Below are positions 25,813 through 35,377 of a stretch of DNA of 43,957 nt, one piece after another (within the stretch, counting starts at the first letter, position 1; each line of letters opens with the position of its first letter). Made by a program: the position numbers and the translations under genes. The stretch lies in the NCBI GenBank assembly GCA_021201905.1, contig JAJQEA010000194.1, positions 1 to 43,957 of the forward strand. The letters run 5' to 3'. The stretch is from Clostridia bacterium. Lineage in GTDB: Bacteria > Bacillota > Clostridia > Lachnospirales > Lachnospiraceae. Under the pieces are notes generated by a model that did not search any database, was not told where the DNA came from, and saw nothing but the letters and a program-made list of their open reading frames with translations.

Positions 25813-25832
25813 CGGCATTCTCCCTCGATTCC

Positions 25833-26258
25833 CTAACCTACCATGAATGTAAGCTCTGCGCTCACCGCCAGCTTTCCGTCAACCGTTGCAGTAGCTTTTC
25901 CCACTCCCACAGGTCCCTTCTGCTTGATGATTTCGCATTCCAGCTTTACCTTGTCGCCCGGCACTACCTTGCGTTTGAACTTGGCCTTTTCAATGCCTCC
26001 AAAGTAAGCCACCTTTCCCCTGAACCCTTCCTGGGACAGAATGGCAACAGCCCCTGTCTGGGCCAGGGCCTCAACCAGCAGCACGCCCGGCATAACCGGC
26101 TCCTGGGGAAAGTGTCCCTTGAAAAATGACTCATCATAGGTCACGCATTTATAGCCAACGGCGCGCACGCCCGGTTCCAGCTCCTCGATACAGTCCACCA
26201 GCAGGAAAGGATGCCTGTGCGGTATGATTTCCTGGATTTCTTTAACTCCCATCAACAT
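25833..26258 (-). CDS. fabZ: 3-hydroxyacyl-[ACP] dehydratase
   Basis: 141-aa hot-dog-fold enzyme that dehydrates 3-hydroxyacyl-ACP in elongation. Motifs: [11 protein letters not shown] and [20 protein letters not shown], containing the catalytic His and Glu. GGAGGGATTTAAGG precedes the start; either Met1 or Met3 could initiate. Clostridia with FabK lack FabA, so unsaturated fatty acids would have to arise through this or another isomerising enzyme. Confidence 0.94.
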   Translation of the reverse strand: MLMGVKEIQEIIPHRHPFLLVDCIEELEPGVRAVGYKCVTYDESFFKGHFPQEPVMPGVLLVEALAQTGAVAILSQEGFRGKVAYFGGIEKAKFKRKVVPGDKVKLECEIIKQKGPVGVGKATATVDGKLAVSAELTFMVG

Positions 26259-26284
26259 ATCCTTAAATCCCTCCGTCTTTGATG

Positions 26285-26800
26285 TTATTTGATGCGGAAC
26301 AATGGCTGGCCGTATTCCACCACTTCCTCGTTGTTCACAAGGACAGCTTCCACTACGCCGTCGTATTCGCTCTCAATCTCATTCATCAGCTTCATGGCTT
26401 CGATAATTCCCAGTACCTGGCCCTTTTTCACGGTATCTCCCGCCTGTACAAAGGGAGCTGCGTCCGGTGAGGAGGCATTGTAGAAGGTTCCCACCAAGGG
26501 GGAGGTAACTACCTTGTCTGAACCGATATCAGCGCCGGCAGCCGTGTCCTGGGCTGCCTGAGGCATCACGCCCTGGGGCATCATGGCAGGAGACATCATG
26601 GACGGGGCTGCCAGGCCGCTTTGCACAGCTGCCATCTGCATGGACGCTGCGTCTGCAGACGGAGCGCTTACCGTCACAATCTGAGGCATCTCCTTTTCAC
26701 GTTTCAGTGAAAGCTTAAGCTCCCCTTCCTTTAACTCCAGGCTGGTCAGCCCGTTGTCGGAAACTGCCTGCATCAATTTTATGATTTCATCTACGTTCAT
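26285..26800 (-). CDS. accB: Biotin carboxyl carrier protein
   Basis: 171 aa. The N-terminal segment starts [17 protein letters not shown]; a Met/Ala/Pro/Gln-rich flexible linker covers about 45-95; the biotinyl domain ends the protein with [17 protein letters not shown], where the Lys of AMKLM is biotinylated. It carries carboxybiotin between AccC and the AccDA transferase. The linker is Met-rich ([15 protein letters not shown]), a little unusual. Confidence 0.95.
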   Translation of the reverse strand: MNVDEIIKLMQAVSDNGLTSLELKEGELKLSLKREKEMPQIVTVSAPSADAASMQMAAVQSGLAAPSMMSPAMMPQGVMPQAAQDTAAGADIGSDKVVTSPLVGTFYNASSPDAAPFVQAGDTVKKGQVLGIIEAMKLMNEIESEYDGVVEAVLVNNEEVVEYGQPLFRIK

Positions 26801-26816
26801 AGCTCATGGCCTCCTA

Positions 26817-28055
26817 TTATTCGCTGAACTTTTTCACAATCAGGCTGGCATTATGTCCGCCAAATCCCAGGGAATTGCTGATGGCCACATCCACGTTCAT
26901 GGATACGCCGTCACCCATGGTGTAATCCAGGTCGCAGCCCTCTCCCGGCTTCTCAAGTCCCACTGTGGCATGGACGAATCCGTCCTGGATGGACTTCACA
27001 CAGGTGATAAACTCCACGCCGCCTGCCGCTCCCAGGAGATGGCCAATCATGGATTTGGTGGAGTTGATTTTCACCTTTCCCGCATGGTCTCCCAAAGCCA
27101 GCTTAATGGCCTTTGTCTCAAACAAATCATTGTGATGGGTGCTGGTGCCGTGGGCATTGACATAGTCAATATCCTCTGCCGTGATGTCTGCATCCTTCAT
27201 GGCATTCTCCATGGCACGGGCTGCGCCGCTTCCGTCCTCTGCCGGGGAAGTGATGTGGAATGCGTCACAGGTGGCGCCGTATCCCACTACCTCTGCCAGG
27301 ATATTGGCTCCTCTGGCCTTTGCGTGTTCCAGGGATTCCAGCACTACCACGCCGGCTCCCTCGCCCATAACAAAACCATTTCTGTCCTCGTCAAAGGGGA
27401 TGGATGCCCTGGAAACGTCCTCTGTGGTGTTCAGGGCTGTAAGGGAGGTAAATCCCGCAATGCCGATTGGCGTAATGCTGGCCTCTGCTCCGCCGGCCAC
27501 CATCACATCCGCCTCGCCGTACTGAATGGAACGGAATGCCTCACCGATGGAATGGGTTCCGGTTGCACATGCAGTTACCACGTTAAAGCATTTTCCCTTA
27601 AGTCCGAACTGGATGGCAACATTGCCTGCCGCCATGTTGCTTATCATGAGGGGAACCAAAAGGGGATTCACACGGCTGGGGCCCTTCTCGTTCAGCTTCT
27701 TTATATCCTTTTCCATGGCCTGGAGAGAGCCGATGCCGGATCCCACGCACACGCCTACGCGGTAGGGATCCTCCTTCTCCATATCAATGCCGGACTGCTC
27801 CAGGGCTTCCTTGGACGCAGCCACTGCAAACTGTGAAAATGCCTCCATACGGCGGGCTGCCTTGGCATCCATGTACTGTTTGGGGTCAAATCCCTTTACC
27901 TCCGCGGCCAGCTTGCACTTGTATTCGGTTGTGTCAAAATAAGTAATGGGGCCGATTCCGACTGTCTTATCCTTAAGCCCCTGCCAGAAGCTCTCCACAT
28001 CATTTCCAATGGGAGTAATGGCACCCATGCCGGTTACTACTACTCTTGTTTTCAT
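26817..28055 (-). CDS. fabF: 3-oxoacyl-[ACP] synthase II
   Basis: 412-aa thiolase-fold condensing enzyme that extends acyl-ACP with malonyl-ACP. Catalytic triad: Cys in VTACATGTHSIGEA, His in NAHGTSTHHND, His in SMIGHLLGAAGGVEF. C-terminal NSLGFGGHNASL is canonical. It ends 16 bp before accB. Confidence 0.96.
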   Translation of the reverse strand: MKTRVVVTGMGAITPIGNDVESFWQGLKDKTVGIGPITYFDTTEYKCKLAAEVKGFDPKQYMDAKAARRMEAFSQFAVAASKEALEQSGIDMEKEDPYRVGVCVGSGIGSLQAMEKDIKKLNEKGPSRVNPLLVPLMISNMAAGNVAIQFGLKGKCFNVVTACATGTHSIGEAFRSIQYGEADVMVAGGAEASITPIGIAGFTSLTALNTTEDVSRASIPFDEDRNGFVMGEGAGVVVLESLEHAKARGANILAEVVGYGATCDAFHITSPAEDGSGAARAMENAMKDADITAEDIDYVNAHGTSTHHNDLFETKAIKLALGDHAGKVKINSTKSMIGHLLGAAGGVEFITCVKSIQDGFVHATVGLEKPGEGCDLDYTMGDGVSMNVDVAISNSLGFGGHNASLIVKKFSE

Positions 28056-28105
28056 ACTAATCTCACTCCTGTTCTTTTACAGCCCGGAACGTATTCCAGG
28101 TCATC

Positions 28106-28846
28106 CTACATGGCCATTCCGCCGTCTACGCTTAAGACCTGGCCTGTGATATATCCTGCCTTATCGGAAGCCAGGAAAGCAACTGTCTCTGCAATATCCT
28201 CCGTGCTTCCGAAATGTTTCATTGGAATCTGCTCCGTGGCAGCTGCCTTTACGCTGTCACTGAGAACATCGGTCATCTCCGTGGCAATGAAACCGGGAGC
28301 CACCGCATTCACCGTAATTCCCCTGCTGGCCAGCTCCCTGGCAGCTGATTTGGTGATGCCGATAACGCCGGCCTTGGCTGCGCAGTAATTGGCCTGGCCC
28401 GCATTGCCCAGAACTCCTGATACGGAGGAGATGTTGATGATTCTTCCTGCCTTCTGCTTTAACATCTGGCGGGAAATGTGCTTGATGCAGTTAAATACGC
28501 CCTTCAGGTTCGTGCTTATGACAGCGTCGAAATCTTCCTCCGACATCTTCATCAGCAGGTTGTCCCTGGTGATTCCCGCATTGTTTACCAGGATATCCAG
28601 ACGGCCATACCTGGAAACCACGTCCGCCATCATCCTGCCGCAGCTCTCAAAATCGGAAACATTGCACTGAACTGCCTCAGCCCTGCCTCCTGCTGCTTCG
28701 ATTTCCTTAACTACTTCCTCTGCCTTTGCCGCAGAGCCATTATAATTCACGATTACGGCTGCGCCTTCCCGGCCCAGTGTAAGGGCAATCTGACGGCCGA
28801 TTCCGCGGCTTGCGCCTGTTACCAGTGCAATCTTTCCTTCCAGCAT
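28106..28846 (-). CDS. fabG: 3-oxoacyl-[ACP] reductase
   Basis: 246-aa short-chain dehydrogenase reducing 3-oxoacyl-ACP with [17 protein letters not shown] binds the nucleotide; [35 protein letters not shown] with the Ser-Tyr-Lys set, and C-terminal [14 protein letters not shown] are all canonical. It follows fabD by 17 bp. Confidence 0.96.
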   Translation of the reverse strand: MLEGKIALVTGASRGIGRQIALTLGREGAAVIVNYNGSAAKAEEVVKEIEAAGGRAEAVQCNVSDFESCGRMMADVVSRYGRLDILVNNAGITRDNLLMKMSEEDFDAVISTNLKGVFNCIKHISRQMLKQKAGRIINISSVSGVLGNAGQANYCAAKAGVIGITKSAARELASRGITVNAVAPGFIATEMTDVLSDSVKAAATEQIPMKHFGSTEDIAETVAFLASDKAGYITGQVLSVDGGMAM

Positions 28847-28863
28847 ATGGTCTCTCCTCCTGC

Positions 28864-29787
28864 TTATGATTTAAGTGCTTCCACTACTTTTGCGATATCT
28901 TCTAATTTTTCCACATTGAGGGTCTTCACGTCCCGGCTTATCTTCTTCATAAAACCGGCCAGGGTCTTACCGGGGCCAATCTCGATGAAGGTGTCCACGC
29001 CGTCCCCGATCATGGCCTCCACGCTCTGCTGCCATCTGACTGAGGATGAAACCTGCCTTGTGAGCAGTTCCTTTACCTCTGCGGCGCTCTTTACATACTG
29101 TGCCGTCACATTGGCCACATAAGGAATCCGCGGCTCATGAAGCTCCACCTGGGAAAGGATCTGGCCCAGCTTTTCGCCAGCGGCTGTCAGCATACTGGAA
29201 TGGAAGGGTCCGCTGACATTCAGCATTACCGCCCTCTTTGCCCCGGCTGCCTTTAACTTCTCACAGGCTTCTTCCACTGCTGCCTTCTCACCGGAAATTA
29301 CAATCTGTCCCGGACAGTTATAATTAGCAATCCACACGCCTTCCATGGCTCCTGTCACTTCCTCGATGGCTGCCGCGTCCAGGGCCAGGATGGCTGCCAT
29401 GGCGCCCTCGCCCACAGGTACGGCCTCCTGCATGAGGATTCCCCTCTGGCGGACCGTCCGGATGGCATCCTCATCACTCATGACTCCTGCCGCTGCCAGG
29501 GCGCAGTATTCTCCAAGGCTGAGTCCCGCCGCCACATCCGGCTTGATTCCATTTTCTTCCAGAACACGCATCATGGCGATGCTGGCGGTTACCATGGCTG
29601 CCTGGGTGTATTCCGTGATATCCAGCCTGTCATTTTCCTCAAAGCACAGCTCCGGCATGGAAAATCCCATTAACTGCGTTGCCTTGTCAAAGATTCTTTT
29701 TCCGGTCTCAGTCTGCTCATAGAAATCCTTACCCATTCCGCAGGCCTGGGCTCCCTGTCCAGGGAAAATAAATGCAATCTTGCTCAT
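28864..29787 (-). CDS. fabD: Malonyl-CoA:ACP transacylase
   Basis: 307 aa. Loads malonyl groups from CoA to [21 protein letters not shown] at the N-terminus, nucleophile Ser in [12 protein letters not shown], catalytic His in SGPFHSSML, and [15 protein letters not shown] near the end. Complete and in operon context. Confidence 0.96.
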   Translation of the reverse strand: MSKIAFIFPGQGAQACGMGKDFYEQTETGKRIFDKATQLMGFSMPELCFEENDRLDITEYTQAAMVTASIAMMRVLEENGIKPDVAAGLSLGEYCALAAAGVMSDEDAIRTVRQRGILMQEAVPVGEGAMAAILALDAAAIEEVTGAMEGVWIANYNCPGQIVISGEKAAVEEACEKLKAAGAKRAVMLNVSGPFHSSMLTAAGEKLGQILSQVELHEPRIPYVANVTAQYVKSAAEVKELLTRQVSSSVRWQQSVEAMIGDGVDTFIEIGPGKTLAGFMKKISRDVKTLNVEKLEDIAKVVEALKS

Positions 29788-29853
29788 ACCTGTAATCTCC
29801 TTATCCTAAATCCTGTCTGTTTCCATCCAATCCGGCGCCTGCGTCCCAGGTCC

Positions 29854-30780
29854 CTAATTCCAATGCATCAGTTTTCCTGCCTGAGCCATGATTTCCTCCA
29901 TCATCTCCTTACAGGTCTGCTCCTTGGATATCATGCCTGCAATCTGTCCGGCCATAACGGTTCCGCCGTTTACATCGCCTTCCATGACTGCCTTGCGCAG
30001 GGTTCCCAGAGTCAGGTACTCCAGTTCCTCAAAGGATTTGCCCTCCTGCTCCAGCTTGATGTATTCTCTGGTCATCTGGTTCCTGAGTCCTCTTACAGGA
30101 TGGCCGTGGCTGCGTCCTGTAACCGTGGAATCGATGTCCTTGGCCTTGATAATGCGCTGCTTATAATTTTCATGTACAATGGATTCTTTGGCAACCACAA
30201 ACCTGGTTCCCATCTGGACTGCCTCAGCGCCCAGCATAAAGGCTGCGGCCATCCCTCTTCCGTCTCCGATACCGCCTGCCGCGATAACTGGGATGAAAAC
30301 AGCGTCCGCCACCTGTGGAACCAGAGTCATGGTGGTCTGCTCTCCTATATGGCCGCCGGACTCCATGCCCTCAGCCACCACTGCGTCCGCCCCGTATTTC
30401 TCCATACGGCGGGCCAGGGCCACGCTTGCAACCACGGGAATCACCTTGATGCCTGCTGCCTTCCACATTTCCATATATTTTTCGGGGTTTCCGGCGCCGG
30501 TGGTAACCACCTTGATGCCTTCCTCCACAACCACCTTAGCCACATCCTCCGCATGGGGGCTCAGCAGCATGACATTGACGCCAAAAGGCTTACTCGTCAG
30601 CTCCCTGGCCTTGTGAATCTCGTCCCGCACCACTTCCCCTGGTGCGTTGGCGCCGCCGATCAGTCCGAAACCGCCTGCCTCGGATACGGCTGCCGCCAGG
30701 TTGTGTTCTGCTACCCAGGCCATGCCGCCCTGAATAATAGGATATTCAATTCCTAACATTTCTGTAATTCTTGTTTTCAT
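29854..30780 (-). CDS. fabK: Enoyl-[ACP] reductase, FMN type
   Basis: 308-aa FMN-dependent NAD(P)H enzyme performing the final reduction of each elongation cycle, replacing FabI. Motifs: IEYPIIQGGMAWVAEHNLAA, FGVNVMLLSPHA, VVAEGMESGGHIG, VIAAGGIGDGRGMAAA, GTRFVVAKES. The close start resemblance to the operon's last gene shows the two are paralogues. FabK enzymes are not inhibited by triclosan. Confidence 0.94.
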   Translation of the reverse strand: MKTRITEMLGIEYPIIQGGMAWVAEHNLAAAVSEAGGFGLIGGANAPGEVVRDEIHKARELTSKPFGVNVMLLSPHAEDVAKVVVEEGIKVVTTGAGNPEKYMEMWKAAGIKVIPVVASVALARRMEKYGADAVVAEGMESGGHIGEQTTMTLVPQVADAVFIPVIAAGGIGDGRGMAAAFMLGAEAVQMGTRFVVAKESIVHENYKQRIIKAKDIDSTVTGRSHGHPVRGLRNQMTREYIKLEQEGKSFEELEYLTLGTLRKAVMEGDVNGGTVMAGQIAGMISKEQTCKEMMEEIMAQAGKLMHWN

Positions 30781-30878
30781 TGTTCTACCTCCAGTTCTAC
30801 ATTTCCTGGGCTCTCCCCTATTAAAGTAACAGCGTGCTTCAATTCATCCACACGCCGTTGTCAAACCCTATCTGCTAT

Positions 30879-31112
30879 TTATGCCTCTACACCCTTGGCT
30901 TTTAAGTAGTTCATAACCTCTCCGACTGTGGTTAACTGCTCTAAGTCCTCAGCAGGAATCTCCACGGAGTACTCATCCTCCAGAGCCATAACCAGCTCGA
31001 ACAGGTCTAAGGAATCAGCTCCTAAATCTTCCTTGAAGGAGGAAGCCTCTGTAACGGTGTCTGCCTCTACGCTTAACTGCTCTGCAATAATTTCTTTCAT
31101 CTTCTCTAACAT
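30879..31112 (-). CDS. acpP: Acyl carrier protein
   Basis: 77 aa, acidic. The Ser of DLGADSLDLFELVMALE receives 4'-phosphopantetheine. It carries growing acyl chains for the surrounding Fab enzymes. The start has AAAAGGAGAA upstream. Confidence 0.97.
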   Translation of the reverse strand: MLEKMKEIIAEQLSVEADTVTEASSFKEDLGADSLDLFELVMALEDEYSVEIPAEDLEQLTTVGEVMNYLKAKGVEA

Positions 31113-31162
31113 GGTTGTTGTTCTCCTTTTACATTTTCTTAATTTATATTATAATTTTATTT

Positions 31163-32125
31163 TTACCACTCTAACAGCGCCGCGCCCCAGGTAAGGCCTG
31201 CGCCGAATCCTGACAGCACCACTTTATCACCGGCTGACAGCATTCCCTTCCGGTTCATCTCATCCAACAGGATGGGAACCGATGCCCCTGACGTATTGCC
31301 ATAGTGTTCCATGTTGACCGGGAAACGGTCTATATTTACCTTCAGGCGTTTTGCTATGGATTCAATGATCCTGTAATTGGCCTGGTGGATGGCAAAATAC
31401 CTGACATCCTCGGCCTTCACTCCTGTATCTTCCAGCACCTCGGTGATACACTGGGGTACCTTTTTTACCGCAAATTTGAATACCTCCTGGCCGTCCATGG
31501 TCATATATCCCAGCTCCGGCTTCTTGCCCAGGAGGAAATTTCCATTGGTCCTGGAACCGCAGGTCAGCACTCCGCCTTTTGTTCCGTCTGAGTGCATGTT
31601 CATCCCCAGAATACCGGTTTCATCGGCCTTTACCACCACTGCGCCCGCGCCGTCTCCAAATAACACACAGGTTCCCCGGTCCGTCCAGTCAATCAGCTTG
31701 CTGAGCACATCCGCGCCAATCACCAGGGCCGTCTTATAGATGCCGCTGCTTATAAACGCATGGGCTGTGTTCAGCGCGTACACAAAACCGGTGCAGGCCA
31801 CGCTAACGTCAAAGCAGGCCGCGTTTGTCGCGCCTATCCTGCCCTGTACCTCACATGCCCCATTGGGAAAACAGTAATCCGGCGATGAGGTGGCCAGCAG
31901 TATAAGGTCTATTTCCTCAGGCTTTACACCTGCATTCTCCAGCGCATTGACGGATGCTTCAGCCGCCATATAGGAGGTACTTTCGTTGGTGGCGATTCTT
32001 CTCGCCCCTATCCCCGTCCGGCTGCGGATCCACTCGTCGTTGGTCTCCACAATCTTTGCAAGGTCGTCATTGGTCACAATCTGCTCCGGTACATATGAGC
32101 CGGTTCCTACGATTCTTGTTGTCAT
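31163..32125 (-). CDS. fabH: 3-oxoacyl-[ACP] synthase III
   Basis: 320 aa from ATG 32125 (MTTRIVGTGSYVPE); the track start 10 codons upstream is less likely. Starts fatty-acid synthesis by condensing an acyl-CoA primer with malonyl-ACP. Cys in DVSVACTGFVYAL, His in FAIHQANYRIIESI, Asn in EHYGNTSGAS; ETNDEWIRSRTGI near the N-terminus. First gene of the operon. Confidence 0.95.
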   Translation of the reverse strand: MTTRIVGTGSYVPEQIVTNDDLAKIVETNDEWIRSRTGIGARRIATNESTSYMAAEASVNALENAGVKPEEIDLILLATSSPDYCFPNGACEVQGRIGATNAACFDVSVACTGFVYALNTAHAFISSGIYKTALVIGADVLSKLIDWTDRGTCVLFGDGAGAVVVKADETGILGMNMHSDGTKGGVLTCGSRTNGNFLLGKKPELGYMTMDGQEVFKFAVKKVPQCITEVLEDTGVKAEDVRYFAIHQANYRIIESIAKRLKVNIDRFPVNMEHYGNTSGASVPILLDEMNRKGMLSAGDKVVLSGFGAGLTWGAALLEW

Positions 32126-32198
32126 TCTTCTTACCCATCCCGAATCCATCAGCAATCAGCGGACTCATGCCTTCCTTCTTTTGCTTGCTCAGAGGAAA

Positions 32199-32217
32199 TA
32201 CTTTGAACATCAAAGTA
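32199..32217 (-). promoter_or_regulatory. FabT-like operator of the fatty-acid operon
   Basis: TACTTTGA, 3 nt, TCAAAGTA: a perfect 8-bp inverted repeat abutting the -10 box and covering the expected start site. It resembles the TTTGAnnnTCAAA core bound by the MarR-family repressor FabT in streptococci and lactococci. No MarR gene is in the operon or elsewhere in the window. Confidence 0.75.
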
Positions 32218-32246
32218 ATACTACAGGAAACGTAAGAATTTGTCAA
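32218..32246 (-). promoter_or_regulatory. Sigma-A promoter of the fatty-acid operon
   Basis: Minus strand TTGACA (32246-32241), 17 bp, TAGTAT (32223-32218). It is the only strong promoter seen upstream of fabH; the leader is about 85 nt. Confidence 0.88.
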
Positions 32247-32396
32247 GAAATATTTTTTGTCGCTTTTTGCTAACTTTACTGTTCTCTTACATTTCTTACC
32301 AATTCTGACATTTACATATATTGACTTTGCTCCCTGAATTTGGTAAGTTAAATTTGTACAAATGGGGCGAATACATTACACAAGGGGGTATTAACC

Positions 32397-32660
32397 ATGA
32401 AAACTACAGGTGTTATCCGTAAATTGGATGAACTCGGCAGAATCACCCTTCCCATCGAATTAAGAAGAAGCCTTGATTTGGATGTGAAAGATGGTCTTGA
32501 AATTACGGTTCAGGATGACTGTATTATCCTGAAGAAGGCAGAATGTGCCGACATCTTCACCGGAAGTACTGACGATTTGCTGGAATATGAAGGCAAGAAA
32601 GTATCCCGTCAGTCCGTTGTTGCGCTGGCTAAGTTAGCCGGCCTTAATGTCACCGAGTAA
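32397..32660 (+). CDS. AbrB/SpoVT-type transition-state regulator
   Basis: 87 aa with an N-terminal AbrB DNA-binding fold (GVIRKLDELGRITLPIELRR) that forms a swapped-hairpin dimer. The C-terminal part (KKVSRQSVVALAKLAGLNVTE) differs from B. subtilis AbrB. Such proteins control transitions into stationary phase or sporulation. ACAAGGGGG lies 10 nt before the ATG; a weak TTGACT-N17-TAAGTT promoter lies upstream. Divergent from fabH, so the two share a 270-bp regulatory gap. Confidence 0.88.
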   Translation: MKTTGVIRKLDELGRITLPIELRRSLDLDVKDGLEITVQDDCIILKKAECADIFTGSTDDLLEYEGKKVSRQSVVALAKLAGLNVTE

Positions 32661-32679
32661 TCAAAACACGTACATAGAG

Positions 32680-32730
32680 AGAACCTGCGGCTCCTTCTCA
32701 ACATCAGAAGGCACATAAGCCGCAGGTTCT
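32680..32730. terminator. Bidirectional terminator between the AbrB gene and rsmI
   Basis: AGAACCTGCGGCT (32680-32692) and its exact complement (32718-32730), with an inner CCTTCT/AGAAGG stem and TTTCT after it. The two genes converge here. Confidence 0.88.
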
Positions 32731-32750
32731 TTCTATCTCTTATGGGTCTT

Positions 32751-33596
32751 TTACAGAAGTTTCTGGTACACATCCCGCTTTGTGATTCCCCGGTCCTTTG
32801 CCACGGCCTTCATGGCTTCCTTTTTATCCATGCCCTGGTCCGTATAGTAGGCCAGATGCTCTCCAATTTCCATCTCTTCCCAGCGGCTTATCTGCTCCCT
32901 TCGCAGCTTCTCCAGAGGCTTTCCTTCTATTACTATGACACACTCACCTTTGGGCTCCTCCTCACGGCAATGTTCCAGGGCTTCCAAGAACGTGGTCCTG
33001 GAGGCTGTCTCATATTTTTTCGTAAGCTCCCTGCATATGGTTATGTTCCTGTCCCCAAGGACTTCATATAAATCTTCAAGTGTTTTCACCAGATGGTGGG
33101 GCGCCTCATACACGATAATGGTCCTGGTCTCCTGCCTAAGCTCCTCCAAGATTCTAGCCCTCTCCTTTTTATCCCCCTTCTCAGAGGGAAGAAAGGCCTC
33201 AAAGCAGAATCTCCTGGTGGAAAGCCCCGACATGGTGAGGGCCGTGATACACGCTGCGGGGCCGGGAAGGGATGTGACCTGGATTCCCGCCTCATAGCAC
33301 TGCCTTACCAGCTCCTCCCCCGGATCCGATATACCAGGAGTGCCCGCGTCCGTAATCAGGGCTATGTTCACCCCTTCCTCCAGCCGGCTCACCAGGTATC
33401 TGGCCTTGTCCACCTTGTTATATTCATGGTAGCTGGTCATGGGCGTTTTTATATCAAAATGATTCAGAAGCTTGATGCTGTGGCGTGTATCCTCTGCCGC
33501 AATCAAATCCACTTCCTTTAATGTCCTGAGTACCCTGAAGGTGATATCCTCCAGATTGCCGATTGGCGTTGCGCAGAGATAAAGTATTCCTGCCAT
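32751..33596 (-). CDS. rsmI: 16S rRNA (cytidine-1402 2'-O)-methyltransferase
   Basis: 281 aa from ATG 33596 (GGGAGAGG upstream, MAGILYLCATPIGNLEDI); the track start is 15 codons too early. Tetrapyrrole-methylase fold: AAEDTRHSIKLL, ALITDAGTPGISDPGEELV, LPGPAACITAL. It modifies C1402 in the ribosomal P site with SAM. Last gene of a leftward cluster after trmN6-like, ricT and holB, an order common in Firmicutes. Confidence 0.94.
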   Translation of the reverse strand: MAGILYLCATPIGNLEDITFRVLRTLKEVDLIAAEDTRHSIKLLNHFDIKTPMTSYHEYNKVDKARYLVSRLEEGVNIALITDAGTPGISDPGEELVRQCYEAGIQVTSLPGPAACITALTMSGLSTRRFCFEAFLPSEKGDKKERARILEELRQETRTIIVYEAPHHLVKTLEDLYEVLGDRNITICRELTKKYETASRTTFLEALEHCREEEPKGECVIVIEGKPLEKLRREQISRWEEMEIGEHLAYYTDQGMDKKEAMKAVAKDRGITKRDVYQKLL

Positions 33597-33637
33597 GAGC
33601 CTCTCCCTTCTATCCGTTGGACGCTTTGCGTCTGTTG

Positions 33638-34366
33638 TCAATATCCGTAGGTGGTCCGTATCTCCCGGGAATACTCCCCGTTCTCATCAAAGACAATGAC
33701 CGGGGCTTCCATCTTAAGGAGGGGACCGCCGCCCCTCACAGCCTCTATGAGCACCATGTTGGCCTCCCGGTCCGCATAAGGGTGGACCATCTTCATGCGC
33801 TTTGGCTCCAGGCCATGGCCCTTCATGACAGTGATAATTTCAATCAGCCGCCTGGGCCTGTGGACCATGCAGAAACGGCCTCCCGGTTTCAGTAACCGGG
33901 TGCCCTCCCGCACCACATCCTCCAGCGTACACTTCACCTCATGGCGGGCAATGGCCTTGGCATCCCCCGGATTCTTAAGCCCATGGGATTCATTCATATA
34001 AGGGGGATTGGAGGTTACCACATCAAAAGAAGCCAGTGCAAATAACCTGCTGGCCTCCACGATATCTCCGGTGACAATGTCCACCTTGTCTTCCAGATGA
34101 TTATATGCCACGCTCCGCCTGGCCATGTCCGCTGACTCTTCCTGTATCTCCAGGCCGGTAAAGTGGCTTCCCTCCGTCTTAGCCGTCAGGAGAATGGGGA
34201 TAATGCCCGTGCCTGTTCCCAGGTCCAGCACCTTTTCCCCCTTCTTCACAACGGCAAAGCCGGACAGAAGGACGGCGTCCATGCCAAAGCAGAACGCGCC
34301 CTTCCTCTGGATAATTCCATAATGGTTGCGCTGCAAATCATCGATCCGCTCGTCGTCCCGCAGCAT
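33638..34366 (-). CDS. TrmN6-like tRNA/N6-adenine methyltransferase
   Basis: 242 aa from ATG 34366 (AGGAAGG upstream). SAM motif I VLDLGTGTGIIPILL and the N6-adenine methylase motif NPPY in VVTSNPPYMNES. It resembles YfiC/TrmN6 (adenine 37 of tRNA-Val in E. coli) and the Firmicute YabB. It sits between ricT and rsmI, the conserved yabB-yazA-rsmI neighbourhood of Bacillus without yazA. Confidence 0.85.
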   Translation of the reverse strand: MLRDDERIDDLQRNHYGIIQRKGAFCFGMDAVLLSGFAVVKKGEKVLDLGTGTGIIPILLTAKTEGSHFTGLEIQEESADMARRSVAYNHLEDKVDIVTGDIVEASRLFALASFDVVTSNPPYMNESHGLKNPGDAKAIARHEVKCTLEDVVREGTRLLKPGGRFCMVHRPRRLIEIITVMKGHGLEPKRMKMVHPYADREANMVLIEAVRGGGPLLKMEAPVIVFDENGEYSREIRTTYGY

Positions 34367-34409
34367 GACGGCACCTTCCTGACGCCAAGTGTGTTTCACT
34401 GTAACTGTA

Positions 34410-35342
34410 TCAGTTGTCATCCAGCTTCGACTTTCCTTCCTTCTTCTCAAGGGCTTCCAGCTGCTTCAGCTCTGCGTCCGGCGTGTCGCCCCCGTGCTTT
34501 TCACCGCCGCCCTTGCCCTTCTTTTTCCTGGGCTTGAACTTGAGCTGGTCCACCTTGTACTCCCTGATTTCTTTCTCGTCCCGTTCCACGGTCACAATGA
34601 CCTTCACCTGCTGGCGCAGCACGTTGACGCTGTGTACCTCGCCCTTTAACCCGTCACTTGTGGTCACATAGTCTCCCGGATTGGGAAGCTTGCTGTTTAA
34701 CACCTCGTATGTTTCCTCTTCATTTTTAAGGCAGCACATAAGACGTCCGCACACACCTGATATCTTGGTGGGATTCAGGGACAGGTTCTGCTCCTTTGCC
34801 ATCTTGATGGACACAGGAATAAATTCAGACAGATAGGAATGGCAGCAAAGGGCCCTTCCGCAGATGCCGATGCCTCCCATAATTTTAGTCTCGTCCCTGA
34901 CTCCTACCTGGCGCAGCTCAATCCTGGTCTTAAACACACTGGCCAGGTCCTTCACCAGCTCCCTGAAATCGATTCTGCCGTCCGCAGTAAAATAAAACAG
35001 CACCTTGTTGTTGTCAAAGGTGTATTCGGCGTCAATGAGCTTCATCTCCAGGTGATGCTTCTTGATTTTTTCCTGGCAGATTTTAAAGGCATCCCTTTCC
35101 TTCTGCTTGTTCCTGGCCTCTGCCGCCTCATCCTCATCCGTGGCCATACGGATAACTGATTTTAAGGGCGGGACCACCTTAGACTCATCCACTTCCCGGT
35201 TTCCCAGGACCACATACCCGTACTCAATGCCCCTGGCCGTCTCCACGATGACGTGGTCGCCTGTTTTAATCTGGCGACCTGCTGGGTCAAAATAATATAT
35301 TTTTCCTGCGGTGCGAAAGCGCACCCCGATTACTGTAATCAT
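34410..35342 (-). CDS. ricT: RicT/YaaT, PSP1-domain regulator of RNA maturation
   Basis: 310 aa. Conserved cysteines GICGRALCCHSYL and GVCGRLMCCLKNEEETYE form the Fe-S ligand set known in the RicAFT (Y-) complex, which supports RNase Y-dependent mRNA processing, sporulation and competence in Bacillus. The last 45 residues are a Lys/Gly/Glu-rich tail (KPRKKKGKGGGEKHGG). Follows holB by 36 bp. Confidence 0.93.
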   Translation of the reverse strand: MITVIGVRFRTAGKIYYFDPAGRQIKTGDHVIVETARGIEYGYVVLGNREVDESKVVPPLKSVIRMATDEDEAAEARNKQKERDAFKICQEKIKKHHLEMKLIDAEYTFDNNKVLFYFTADGRIDFRELVKDLASVFKTRIELRQVGVRDETKIMGGIGICGRALCCHSYLSEFIPVSIKMAKEQNLSLNPTKISGVCGRLMCCLKNEEETYEVLNSKLPNPGDYVTTSDGLKGEVHSVNVLRQQVKVIVTVERDEKEIREYKVDQLKFKPRKKKGKGGGEKHGGDTPDAELKQLEALEKKEGKSKLDDN

Positions 35343-35377
35343 TCTGTGTTCTCCTTCTCTTGCAGCCCTGACACGTC

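Noticed and set aside
26754-27836. 360-aa + strand ORF opposite fabF
   Set aside because: Shadow of fabF/accB caused by codon bias; His/Cys-rich nonsense composition and no ribosome site.
29863-30756. 297-aa + strand ORF opposite fabK
   Set aside because: Antisense shadow of a clear FabK gene.
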